Below, in pieces: positions 33,778 through 44,040 of a stretch of 64,000 nucleotides of DNA. The notes below the pieces were generated by a model, which was not told the origin of the DNA, did no database searches, and worked only from the letters and a program-made list of their open reading frames with translations. Numbering within the stretch: the first letter of the stretch is position 1; the number at the start of each line of letters is the position of its first letter. This DNA comes from Chamaecyparis obtusa (Eukaryota; Streptophyta; Pinopsida; Cupressales; Cupressaceae), in contig BSBK01001113.1 of NCBI GenBank assembly GCA_027943335.1, positions 422,501 through 486,500 on the forward strand, written 5' to 3'. The position numbers were made by a program, and so were the translations under genes.

Positions 33778-33789
33778 TGGTATCAGAGC
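33778..33789 (+). other. Primer-binding site
   Basis: tggtatcagagc, complementary to the 3' end of plant initiator tRNA-Met, three bases after the 5' LTR. Confidence 0.9.
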
Positions 33790-33943
33790 ACGGTTATTAA
33801 AGAAAAAAAGGTTTGCTGGAGATTGAAGCACAAAAATATCTGGGTATTATTTCTTGGCAAAAATTTCATCGTGGGTAAAGAGAAAATCAGAGAAGAAAGA
33901 AAAAGGTTTGTTAAAAAGGGAGAAAAAGTATTACTGGTAAACC

Positions 33944-35473
33944 ATGGCAAGAACCAGTGGGAGTATTTCTCAGCCTCAGATTCTAATTTTTAATTGCAAA
34001 AATTATGATTATTGGAGCATAAAAATGAAGACTCTCTTTTGTTCTCAAGATGTTTTGGATTTAGTGGAAAATGAGTTTCCTGAACCACCAGACCAGCAGG
34101 CATATCAGGCCCTTTCACAAGCTGATAAAGATTTATTGAAGAAAAATAAGAAGGATGCAAAGGCACTGTTTTTCATTCAACAAGCAATGGAAGAATCAAT
34201 CTTTCCAAAGGTTGCAGCTACCACAAGATCAAAACAAGCATGGGACAGTTTGCAAATAGCATACCAAGGCATAGGCAAGGTAATAATGGCAAAATTGCAG
34301 ATACTTAGAAGGGATTTTGAAAATTTACAAATGAAAGACTCAGATTCAATAGATGCTTTTTTACTTATGCAATGTCTATAGTAAATCAATTAAGGACCTA
34401 TGGAGACACTATTGAAGATCAAAAGATTGTTGAAAAAATACTTGGAATTCTACCTGCTAAATTTGATGCTGTAGTAATAGCCATTCAAGAGGCTAAAGAT
34501 CTTTCTCAGTTATCAGTAGATGAATTAATGGGATCACTTTTAGTCCATGAGCAAAGATTGAACCGAACAGGGTCATCATCATTTGAGAATGCATTCAAGA
34601 CTCAGCTCTCATTTGGCAAGTCAAGAGGGAGATCAAACAACAGTAGAGGCAGAGGACATTTTTCATCAAGAGGAGGAAGAGAAAATACACAATTTGAAAG
34701 TAGAAGACCACCATCAAGCCCAAATGCCCATTCTACATCAACAAGAGGAAGGGGGAGCAGTCACTCTCAAAGCCATCATCAAGGACAAAGGTATGACAAA
34801 TCCAACATCCAATGTCATTACTGTAGAAAATTTGGAAATTATGCATCAGAATGTAGGAAAAAGCAATATGATTTGAATAAGCAAAAGGCACATTTCACAA
34901 ATGAAAATCAGTCAAACACTAGTGAACAGGACACAATATTGATAGCATGCAATGTAACACAAGAAAGTTCTAAAGAACTGTGGTTTTTAGATAGTGGGTG
35001 TAGTAACCACATGAGTTGTAAGAAGGAGATGTTTGCAACAATAGATGATTCAGTAAAATCAGAAGTTAAATTGGGAAATGATCAAAAAGTTTCAATTTTG
35101 GGCAAAGGGTCAATTAACATAAAAATAAAACAAGGTGAAGATAAACAAATTTCAGATGTATACTATGTTCCTGGATTACAGCACAACCTTATAAATATTG
35201 GGCAATTGGTACAAAAAAGATATAGAATATATTTTGAGAATGGTGAATGTGTGATCCTAGATAAGAAACCAAGCAATAGGCTGATTGCAAGAGTTGAAAT
35301 GACTAAGAATAGGATGTTCCCATTAAAAATTCAAAATGGATTAATGATAGAGCCACAAGGTTTACAAAAGGTTGTTGAAATAGCTTTTAAAGCCTCATAC
35401 AAAAATGAATCTTGGCTATGGCATTTAAGGCTTGGGTATTTAAACTTCAAAGGATTACAACTGTTATACAAGA
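33944..35473 (+). pseudogene. Copia gag and protease (frameshifted)
   Basis: The gag begins MARTSGSISQPQI and shows the UBN2-type capsid fold signals (YDYWSIKMKTLF, KQAWDSLQIAYQG). The frame slips in a run of six T at 34357-34362, then resumes as MSIVNQLRTYGDTIEDQKIV. The nucleocapsid knuckle CHYCRKFGNYASEC has Asn where His is needed (CX2CX4HX4C), so zinc binding is probably lost. The protease retains WFLDSGCSNHM with the catalytic Asp. A pre-integrase block (LWHLRLGYLNFKGLQLLYK) follows and is cut by the inserted DNA transposon at 35473. Confidence 0.92.
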
Positions 35474-36468
35474 GGGTGAACCCACAATACTGGGTTACAC
35501 TTTTTTGCCTGAACGGATACTGAACTCTACATTTTGAAAAAAAAATCAAATTCAGATGCATATTATCGTTGAACCATTTGAAATCAGAAGATGAAATAAA
35601 TTAGAGTCTTTTAAAATTTTTTGTCTAGATTCTAAATATATTTTTTATTTTTATTTTTGAATTGATTTGAATGATTTTTTATTTCTCCCTCGAAAACTGG
35701 TATGTTGTTGAAAATGTCATTTTCAAAGAGTTACATTGTTTTCATAGAGCATAACTTTTTTTCTAAAATAGATATCAATGTGATTCTTTTGAATTTAGTT
35801 TTTTAACATCCATACAAAGGGCATACAATTGGTTTGATGATATTATCATTATTATTTCATATTTTATTAATATTTTAAGTTGACTAAACTGTAATTTTGA
35901 CTTACCTTGACTACATAGCTTATAACTTGTCGTGTATTTGTCCAATTTTATTTTTATTTTTTTTGATAGAAAGATAACTTCAATGTCTAGGGAATAGATA
36001 TTTTTTAGAATTTTTTTTCTTTGATTTACTATTTTTCCATAAGCGTCAAACATAGAGGTAGACATACGGTGAAATATCTATGTTTAGTAAAACTAAAAAT
36101 ACAAAGTCATAATAAAATTAATATATATTAACATTATAATCATTGGAAATATTTTTCTATATAGTACCTTACTACATAGATAGTTTTATCAAACGGATTC
36201 ATTTTATTTTCCAAAAGATAAATTTGAAGTGATTTTTTGTCAACATTTTAATAGGTGCGAAGGAGACTCCATTATAGGTATGAATGAGGATTATAGATGT
36301 TATATCAATGTTTTTTTTAATCTAAGAGGCTTTGAGCTAACCATTTGTAATGAAGTCCTTTAAATGGAACCTCTTGAGGCTTAAATCATCATATTTTCTT
36401 AAAAATCTATTATTTCAGCAAAAAATAGCATCTCTAAAAAAGTGTAACCCACTATTGTGGGGTAACCC
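35474..36468 (+). mobile_element. Non-autonomous TIR DNA transposon, 995 bp, nested in copia
   Basis: The terminal inverted repeats are 33 bp with 30 matches: gggtgaacccacaatactgg onward at the left, its complement-like gggttaccccacaatagtgg onward (read inward) at the right, both ending in acactttttt. The element is flanked by aaga at 35470-35473 and 36469-36472. Removing it with one aaga restores the copia frame ...LQLLYK|KKMVYGLPQI. No transposase is present and the interior is AT-rich. A 4-bp duplication and GGGT termini do not match the common plant families by eye (hAT 8 bp, Mutator 9, CACTA 3, Harbinger TTA, Mariner TA), so the superfamily is left open. Confidence 0.88.
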
Positions 36469-37253
36469 AAGAAGAAAATGGTTTATGGGTTGCCACAAAT
36501 AGAGCCACTTAAAACCACATGTGAGAGCTGCATATTGGCAAAGCAACATAGGAAATCATTTTCAATTGGGGAGTCATATAGAGCAAAACAACCATTAGAG
36601 ATAGTAGATTCAGACATTTGTGGACCTATGCAAACACCTTCCATAAGTGGAAAATTTTATTTCATAACATTCATTGATGATTTCAGCAGAAAAGCATGGG
36701 TTTATTTCTTGAAGTATAAATTTGATACGTTTGCTATTTTTAAAGAGTTCAAGGCAAAAGTTGAAAAAGAAAGTGGATATTTTTATTAAGACATTGAGAA
36801 CCGATCAAGGTGGAGAGTATCTCTCAATTGATTTTCAGAATTTTTGCAAGGAAAATGGCATAAACAAACAATTTACAGCAAGGTACCCACCTCAACAAAA
36901 TGGAGTAGCAGATAGAAAGAATAGAACAATCATGGAAATGGCACGTAGCATGATAAAAGCTAAACACTTACCAAATGAATATTGGGTTGAAGCAGTTGCA
37001 TGTTCGGTATATATTTTGAATAGGTGTCCAACAAAGGAGTGATAAATAAAACACCAGAAGAAGCTTGGAGCAAAAGAAAACATAACATATCACATTTAAG
37101 AGTTTTTGGATGTGTGGCATACTCATTGATACCTCAAGAGTTGAGAAGAAAATTAGATGACAAAAGAGAGAAATGTTTATTTGTGAGATATAGTGAACAT
37201 TCAAAGGCATATAAGCTATACAATCCCATTACAAAGAAGTTAATAGTAAGCTG
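36469..37253 (+). pseudogene. Copia integrase (frameshifted, catalytic Glu changed)
   Basis: Zinc-binding end CESCILAKQHRKSF, then the DDE core: first Asp in DSDICGP, second in RTDQGGEY, third position in NGVADRKNRT where copia integrases have NGVAERKNRT. The catalytic Glu is therefore Asp here. The frame breaks at about 36783 in a T run, again near 37040, and stops at about 37252. A GKR-like C-terminal motif region (FGCVAYSLIPQELRRKLDDK) is readable. Confidence 0.92.
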
Positions 37254-37578
37254 AGATGTTGAATTTGTTGAAGAAGAGGCATGGGATGGTAGCATAGATA
37301 AAATAAATTCAAGTACACCTAATGTCCTAAAAGAGAATGAAGAAGATGAAAATCAGGTTGCAAATTTTCCTATACAAGTAAATGCTCCTGCAACACCATC
37401 AAGAGCACCTAGCACTCCAAATCCCACTACAAAAAATAATAACAGCAGTGAATCTTCTGATCCTACACTTGCATCTTTAAGGTCTAGGTCCATAAACACA
37501 TCAAAGAAGACAAGAAGTCTTAGAGAGATTTATGATGAAACTCAAGAAGATGAAAATGCTGATTTTTGTTACGATTTT

Positions 37579-39128
37579 GCATTGTTAACACAAGCTGATC
37601 CAATTTATTTTGAAGAAGCCATAAAAGAAGACAAATGGATTACAGCCATGGATGAAGAGATTCAGTCAATAGAAAAGAATGAAACTTGGGATCTAGTAGA
37701 ACTTCCTAAAGGCAAAGATGTGATTGGAGTTAAATGGGTTTATAAAACAAAGTATAATGTTGATGGTAAGTAGCAAAGCACAAGACAAGACTAGTGGCAA
37801 AAGGTTTTACACAAAAGCCAGGTATAGATTTTAATGAAACATTTGCACCCGTAGCAAGAATGGATACAATAAGAATGGTCCTATCTATTGCAGCTCAAAA
37901 CAAATGGAAAGTTTATCAAATGGACGTAAAATCAACATTCTTAAATGAAATTTTGGAAGAAGTGTATGTAAGTCAGCCACCTAGTTATGATTTTGGGAGA
38001 AGAACATAAAGTATGTAGATTGAAAAAGGCATTATATGGTTTGAAACAAGCTCCTAGAGCATGGTACAACAGGATAGATTCCTATTTTGTGAACAATGGC
38101 TTGAACAAGTGTGGTAATGAACCTACTTTGTATGTCAAAGTAAATGATGAAGAAGAAATATTGATAGTCTGTTTATATGTAGATGATTTGATATTCACAG
38201 GAAATATGGAAACTAACACATTCAAAGCAGCCATGAAAAAGGAATTTGATATGACTGATTTAGGCCTCATGAGATACTTTCTTGGCATGGAGGTAAGTCA
38301 AAATGATCAAGGTATTTTCATATGTCAAAGCAAGTATGCTGGTAAATTGTTGAAAAGATTTAAGATGACTAATGTGAATCTAGCCCCTACACTAGTTGCA
38401 TTGAGTTTGAAGCTTAGCAAGGATGATCAAGGTCCATGTGTAGATGCAACTTTATTTAAAAGATTAGTGGCCAGCCTCATGTATTTAACTGCCACAAGAC
38501 CCGATATCATGTTTGGTGTTAGCCTTATTTCTAGATTCATGGAGAAACCGAAAGAGTCACATTGGAAAGCTGGAAAAAGAATTTTGAGATACATAGCTGG
38601 AACAAAGAATTTTGGAATTTTGTATACTTCTTCAGATGATTACAAACTGATTGGATATACAGACAGTGATTTGGGAGGTAGCATGGATGATAAAAAAACA
38701 CTTCCGGATACATTTTTCATCTAGGTTCCAGTGCTATCTCTTGGGCATCAAAGAAACAACCTATTGTCACTCTCTCATCAGCTGAAGCAGAGTATGTAGT
38801 AGCAACATCAACATCTTGTCAAGCAGTTTGGTTGAGGAGAGTACTTTCAGATTTGGGGCATCATCAAAAAGAAGCTACAAAGATCTATTGTGATAACAAT
38901 TCAGCAATTGCCTTATCCAAAAATCATGTATTTCATAAACGAAGCAAACATATTGGTACTAGATATCATTTTATTAGAGAACTGGTAAACAATGGTGACA
39001 TTCATCTTGAGTTTTGTAGGTCAAATGAACAACTTGCTGATATTTTCACAAAACCACTAGCAAAGATCATTTTTGAACATCTTCGAGAAGAAATCGGCAT
39101 TGCGGACATACATAACAGTGAAGATTAA
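37579..39128 (+). pseudogene. Copia reverse transcriptase and RNase H (frameshifted)
   Basis: The RT opens with WITAMDEEIQSIEKNETWDL and [15 protein letters not shown], then after a frameshift [29 protein letters not shown] and LKKALYGLKQAPRAWYNRI. The active site LYVDDLIFTGN (YVDD) is intact at about 38176. The RNase H portion reads GYTDSDLGGSMDD and, after another shift, LSSAEAEYVVATS and CDNNSAIALSKN to ADIFTKPLAK. Frame breaks lie near 37770, 37990 and 38720. A stop at 39126-39128 leads straight to the polypurine tract. Confidence 0.93.
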
Positions 39129-39136
39129 GGGGGAGT

Positions 39137-39806
39137 GTTAGCGGATGTGGTTTCTAGCTTGGCAATAATAATCTTCCCTGTCTACCGCTTATCTACCTTA
39201 TGTACCGGCTACTCTATTTGCCTTGTCGTATGATTGCAAGGCATACTTTCCAGCCTTGAGATCATGGGACCACTCTCTTGCCCAGCACTTTTTTTTGCCC
39301 TTTGTCGCATGATCTCATGACTATTATTTTATTCATGAGATCATGCGACTGCCTTTTGTTTTGGCCAAGTTTTTTCCTTATGCGATAACTTAATTTTGTG
39401 TGGGCCCCCTCTTTTACTTTTTGCATGATCGCATAACCTTTATTTCATTTATGCGATCATGCGACTAGCTCTTTTTGCAACCACCAACCACCATATTAAA
39501 TGCAATATATTTTATATTGTTTTTTCTCTGACGTTTCTTCAATCGGACATATTCCAGGCATTTTCTAGATATTTCTGGGCAGAATTATTTTGAAAGAACA
39601 TGAATGTTTCTCTCAGTCTGAGGTCCATAAAAATTCTCTGTCTCTCCAGAAGTATATTGAGATATTATGAGCTTTCTGGCAGCCCTTTGTGTAATCAAAA
39701 TACCAAGGCATTAATATAAATTTCTTATTTTAAATCTCTGAGAGTGCTCTATTTTTACTCTGTTCTATTATCTCCAGTATTTTATGCATTGAGTCTTCCT
39801 CCATCA
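39137..39806 (+). repeat. 3' LTR of copia element
   Basis: Starts TGTTAGCGGATG right after the purine tract and ends CCATCA, then agagg. It contains the same two hairpins; the second is better preserved here (gcatgatcgcataa at 39423-39436 and its exact complement at 39449-39462). Confidence 0.96.
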
Positions 39807-40109
39807 AGAGGCCTAGCCTTGTGGAGATTTCTACTATCAAAAAGATGGTGATCATATCGCATCACATCTATCTCATGCTTTTGTGATAAGATCATTGAAC
39901 CAATTCACTAATGTGTACATTAAATATTTTTGTATTTATATGTTTTAAATGTAAAGTGAGGTAATGGTGTTAACATAAAGGACAAATGATTTGATTCTTA
40001 TTTAGAATTAAATAATTTGTGGTGTCAATATTATAAGGTTGTTTATATATCTTAATTATTCATGAACAATCGTATCTACAAATAAAAAAGGATAAAACTA
40101 AAAAATTAA

Positions 40110-40250
40110 ATAACATAACATCTATTCAGTGTAAAAATTGCAAATCGAGTTGCAATTAATAGCTATGCTAACTAAAAATATAATTACGCTGAAGGCATTT
40201 TCTATATGAAAAAGATGAGCTGATTTTGTTGATCGACGGTTCAAAGTTTA
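40110..40250 (+). repeat. Dispersed repeat R1, copy 4
   Basis: aaataacataacatctattc and aaaattgcaaat match copy 3. tataattacgctgaaggcat, tctatatgaaa and gatcgacggtt match copy 1 (tataattatgccgaaggcgt at 23-42). The 3' half of the repeat is absent. Confidence 0.6.
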
Positions 40251-42031
40251 AAAATACCACTAACGACCATTGGAAGCATCTTGTCCGTTCATTGCGCTCT
40301 TTATATTTTCTATCATTTCCTCCATCACGCTTTGTTTCATTCTCACAGTTATTTTCTTTTTTCAAGGAGAAACACTGATTTCTTAACACTATTTCAAAGT
40401 GAGTTTTCGATGAACTGCATCATAGGATTGTTGTGGCGTCGTGCTAGATACGAAAAAAACTACTGCATGCCCTGCCATTTTTCTTTGCGTCCTGAAGTTG
40501 TTGGGGGTGAAATGTAAAGTCTCATGTGTAATGCTTTTAGTGTCACAAGGCGTTTGTATGAGTGTAAAGCATAAAAGTGTGAAATATTTCCAGTGAAATT
40601 TTCACATGTAAAGATTGTTTTGTCAAATTACCAAATCGGAGTTCATCAAAGTGTGAAATCTTTTCAGTGAATTTTTCCTGTGCGATGACTATTTGTGGTG
40701 GTAGGGAGTATGGAGCAATGGTCATGAGATTTTCATGAAGAAGATTCTTGTAAAATAGTCTTTGTTCCTCGTGTACTCATCTTGTCACCATCCATGTGCA
40801 CAATAGAGCCAATGGGTGCCATTGTGCTTGCGTTTTGCTAGAAATTCAATTTCCAAAAAAGTGTATTGAATTATAGTGACCAGTTTGTATCACCCTTGGG
40901 TCCAACCACTCACTGTGAGGGCTTGAGCTTCGAACTGGAGAACAAGAACATGAGAAAAAAGGGCATGAGTGAGAGCACGCCGAGTGTAATAGAAATCCCC
41001 TAAAGTTGAGATAGCTTATTATCATTGTGGACACAAGATTAAAAGTAAGATCACATATGATTTCTTGGCAAATATGAATCTTGACAGACATCTCTTTGGT
41101 TTGTCACATCCTTCTCGAAAAAATAGAGCATACCATTTTGGGGGGTTGAATTTGTAGGAGTCTCTGAAAATATGTTTCATAAGATTTCTTTACTCGTGTT
41201 AATCTGTTGGCCCCTTCTTTCTGTTAAAATTTAATTTACAAATGTATACTTTGACTGTAATTTTTGTCTATTGTAGAGGGTAATTAACAAATTTTTTTTG
41301 CATATTGCGGTGTAGTATACGAGAAGGATATTAATTGAGGTTAAAGAGTTGTAGGTGGTATGGTAAGGGGAGTGAGAATCGAACCTTACATCACCACTAC
41401 ATTATGATAGTTGAATTGGATGTTATTAACCCAACAAAAAAAACCCTTCAAATAAAATCCATTTTCTTTCTAATCTTTTGAGAGTCATTTGCTATTTCTT
41501 GAAAGTTTCTAAAGCCCACAGATAAATATTTTTTGTGCCTTCCTACTACTTTCATGGATACCCCCATAACATTCTCAATATCTACTCTTTAAACCAATTT
41601 CATTTATTTCTGTTATCTATTTAAACAGATCCAAATTTCTGAAAAATAAATAAAATTGATCAATTCGACATTTTTAAAGTTTAGCATATTGGACAGTGCA
41701 GATGTTGTGTCCATTATTTGTTGTGTATACCTATCCACAAACACACAATAAATGAGAGATGGTTTAGGAGCCACTTGTTCCCCCAAATAAATTTTTCTTT
41801 TGTGATGGCAAGTTTCAACGAGAAGACAATCGTAGAAAAATGTGCCTCATCATTAATTTTTATTCCATACAATTTTCTATGTAAGTGTAACCTTGTTCTC
41901 ATTGTTTTTGTTTTAATTTGGTATTCGCCATCAGATTTTTTCTTTAATCTTTATATGATTTTTATTATATGCTCAACTTAAAATAGTTCAAATTAACACA
42001 TGTAATCAATCAAATTTTTATTCCATTTCTT
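40251..42031. other. Non-coding spacer
   Basis: Only short unrelated ORFs. A 19-bp direct repeat (aagtgtgaaat-ttc-agtgaa type) occurs at about 40569-40668. No element ends recognised before the MITE target site at 42032-42034. Confidence 0.4.
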
Positions 42032-42034
42032 TTA

Positions 42035-42426
42035 GGGCCCATTTGTTTGCTGGAATTAGACTAGAATTGGAATTGTTTATGGAATTGACATTTTTTATGT
42101 TTGTGTTCAAAACATGAAACTGGAATAGGGATTTGTTAATTCTTGTTAATTCCCATTTACCCCCAAACCTAGTGTTTGAATCTTCCAACCAAATACGTAA
42201 AATTGGAAAATCAATTCCAATTCCACTTAAGGAATTGGGGGTAATTTTTTTTTATAATATTTTGAAATCTATATGCAAACAACATTTTCCATCTTCTCCT
42301 TATGAATTCTAGGTGAACCAAACATTCAAGCCATAATCCAAAAACCATATCTACAACTTCAAGAATTGTCAAATGCTAGAATTTGACAATTCCAACATTA
42401 TTTATTTCCAGCAACCAAACAAACCC
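42035..42426 (+). mobile_element. Tourist-like MITE (PIF/Harbinger type)
   Basis: 392 bp flanked by TTA on both sides (42032-42034 and 42427-42429). Terminal inverted repeats are gggcccatttgtttgctgga at the left and gggtttgtttggttgctgga read inward from the right. Internal sequence is repetitive in gaattgg/ccaattc, so the whole can fold back. TTA duplication and the GG(G/C)C..GTTTG start are the marks of Tourist MITEs. No coding capacity. Confidence 0.85.
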
Positions 42427-42429
42427 TTA

Positions 42430-42880
42430 TATTTAAATTATTATACAATATTTTATATTAACACACTAATAATTAAATTTTAAATTACAAATATTATGTC
42501 ATTTTCATCAAATAACACAATTATATTAAATTATATTAATTTTTAAAAAAATTACAATAAATATATTAACTTTGTTATTTATAATAATAATTTGCAAAGT
42601 TATAAAAAATAATTATATATTATCTTGTAAATTTTAGAAGGTGACAATTAATAAATAGTTTAAAATAATTAATATTTTAGCAAAATTTCAACAATGAGAT
42701 ACTTAATGAAAGAAAAAATAATTATATATAGAAAATATAATTTAATCTATATAAAGAAGACTATTAAATAAAATTTTACAAATAAATGATTCAATTCTTC
42801 ATATTAAATAATAAAATTAAAATATTGATACAAAATTTATATTGAAATATTTTTAGGTTTAATAGCTAAAAGATATTTTA
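42430..42880. other. AT-rich spacer
   Basis: Almost pure A/T. Its right edge (aaaagatatttta, 42868-42880) is the probable left target duplication of the LINE. Confidence 0.45.
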
Positions 42881-43070
42881 GACTACATGACACTTGTTTC
42901 GGAGTGAATCTGCTTGATGTGACTGTGAATCTAGGCAACATGGCTATTTCATGCATCTACTTTGTGGAGGAGTTATTCTCCTCCACGCAGTTTGCCTCTC
43001 TCTCCTCTGCACTTCATTAATTTTCACAGTGTTTAGTTGTTCATTTATTGCTGTACTAGTTTATTGTCCC

Positions 43071-43315
43071 ATGGAGCCTAAATCTGATGGCATGGATATT
43101 AATTGCCCTAACCTTGGGTTTTCTGCTAATCCACCACCTCAAACTGCTAATCTACCCCCTAAAACTAATAATTTGCCCCATAAGAAATCCTTTGCGGAAA
43201 CTGTTGCCGGTCTAGTACCTCTAAAAGGAAAGGTAGACCTGTTGGCTCTAAGAACAAATAGAAGAATGGAGATCTTAATGCTCCCCCTACTAGCTCTGTT
43301 AACCCTTCTTCGTCA
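43071..43315 (+). pseudogene. LINE ORF1 remnant
   Basis: Begins MEPKSDGMDINCPNLGFS with Pro-rich text, then KKSFAETVAGL, typical of the ORF1 N terminus in plant L1 elements. In a shifted frame KRKGRPVGSKNK follows, which is the basic ORF1 C-terminal end. The RRM-like middle and zinc knuckle are missing, so ORF1 carries a large internal deletion. Confidence 0.65.
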
Positions 43316-44040
43316 TGAAGTGCATCTCTTGGAACATTAGAGACCTTGAGTCTCCTGATAGGAAGTTTATTATTAAAAGGTTTTTGATGTGCCATAAGAA
43401 TACCAATTTTCTCATGCTGCAAGAGCTAAAGGTGGTTGATTTTTAACTTAATTCTGCTCTTGATTGTATATGGAAAGATGCTACTAAAATTTACACTAAC
43501 CACTCAAAAGGAAAGGGTGGAGCTGCTTTGCTCATCAACCCCTGTTGGGAAAGATATATCCAATACACTGGTATCTCTCCTTGTAATCGTGTAGCCTAGG
43601 CTATAATTGATTTTAAAGGATCCTCATTTGGTGTTTGCTCTTTATATGCCCCTAATGACTCTAAGGAAAGGATTTCTCTTTGGGATTGGTTACGTGATCT
43701 CTCTAATATCCCCTAGATTATGGCTGGGGACTTCAACATGGTTGAAAACCATGATGACAAGATTGGGGGTATACCCTTTGAGTGGAAACACCCAGAGAAA
43801 CCCCATTGGGATTGCCTTAAACAACATATGAATCTCTTTGATCCCCTTGAAGGCCTTAAATCTAAGACTTCTGGTCTCTAGTTTATCTGGTGTAACTTCC
43901 AGTAAGGGCCTAACCAGATTTACTCTAGACTTGACTGATTTTATGTTGACTCTAATCATTTCTCCTTCTCCCCCAATCATCAAAACTCTCTTGTCTTTGG
44001 CACCCCTTCTACCCTCTCCGATCACCTCCCCATCATAACT
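43315..44040 (+). pseudogene. LINE AP-endonuclease domain
   Basis: MKCISWNIRDLESPD is the canonical endonuclease start (NxRG variant NIRD). LMLQELKVVD provides the catalytic Glu, GGAALLINPCW and SFGVCSLYAPND follow, IMAGDFNMVEN carries the GDFN catalytic motif, and STLSDHLPI ends with the SDH motif. The catalytic set is legible, but stops lie at about 43443, 43600, 43716 and 43880, so no product can be made. Confidence 0.85.

Larger units (their letters stand above)
33104..39806 (+). mobile_element. Full-length Ty1/copia retrotransposon with nested insertion
   Basis: The 671-bp and 670-bp LTRs (TGTTAGCGGA...CCATCA) are flanked by the perfect 5-bp target duplication agagg (33099-33103 and 39807-39811). 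A PBS matching the 3' end of initiator tRNA-Met (tggtatcagagc) follows the 5' LTR and a polypurine tract (aaggggga) precedes the 3' LTR. Protein order is gag, protease, integrase, RT, RNase H, the copia order. Frameshifts in every domain block translation. A separate DNA transposon occupies 35474-36468. The element was therefore complete when it inserted and decayed afterwards. Confidence 0.97.
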
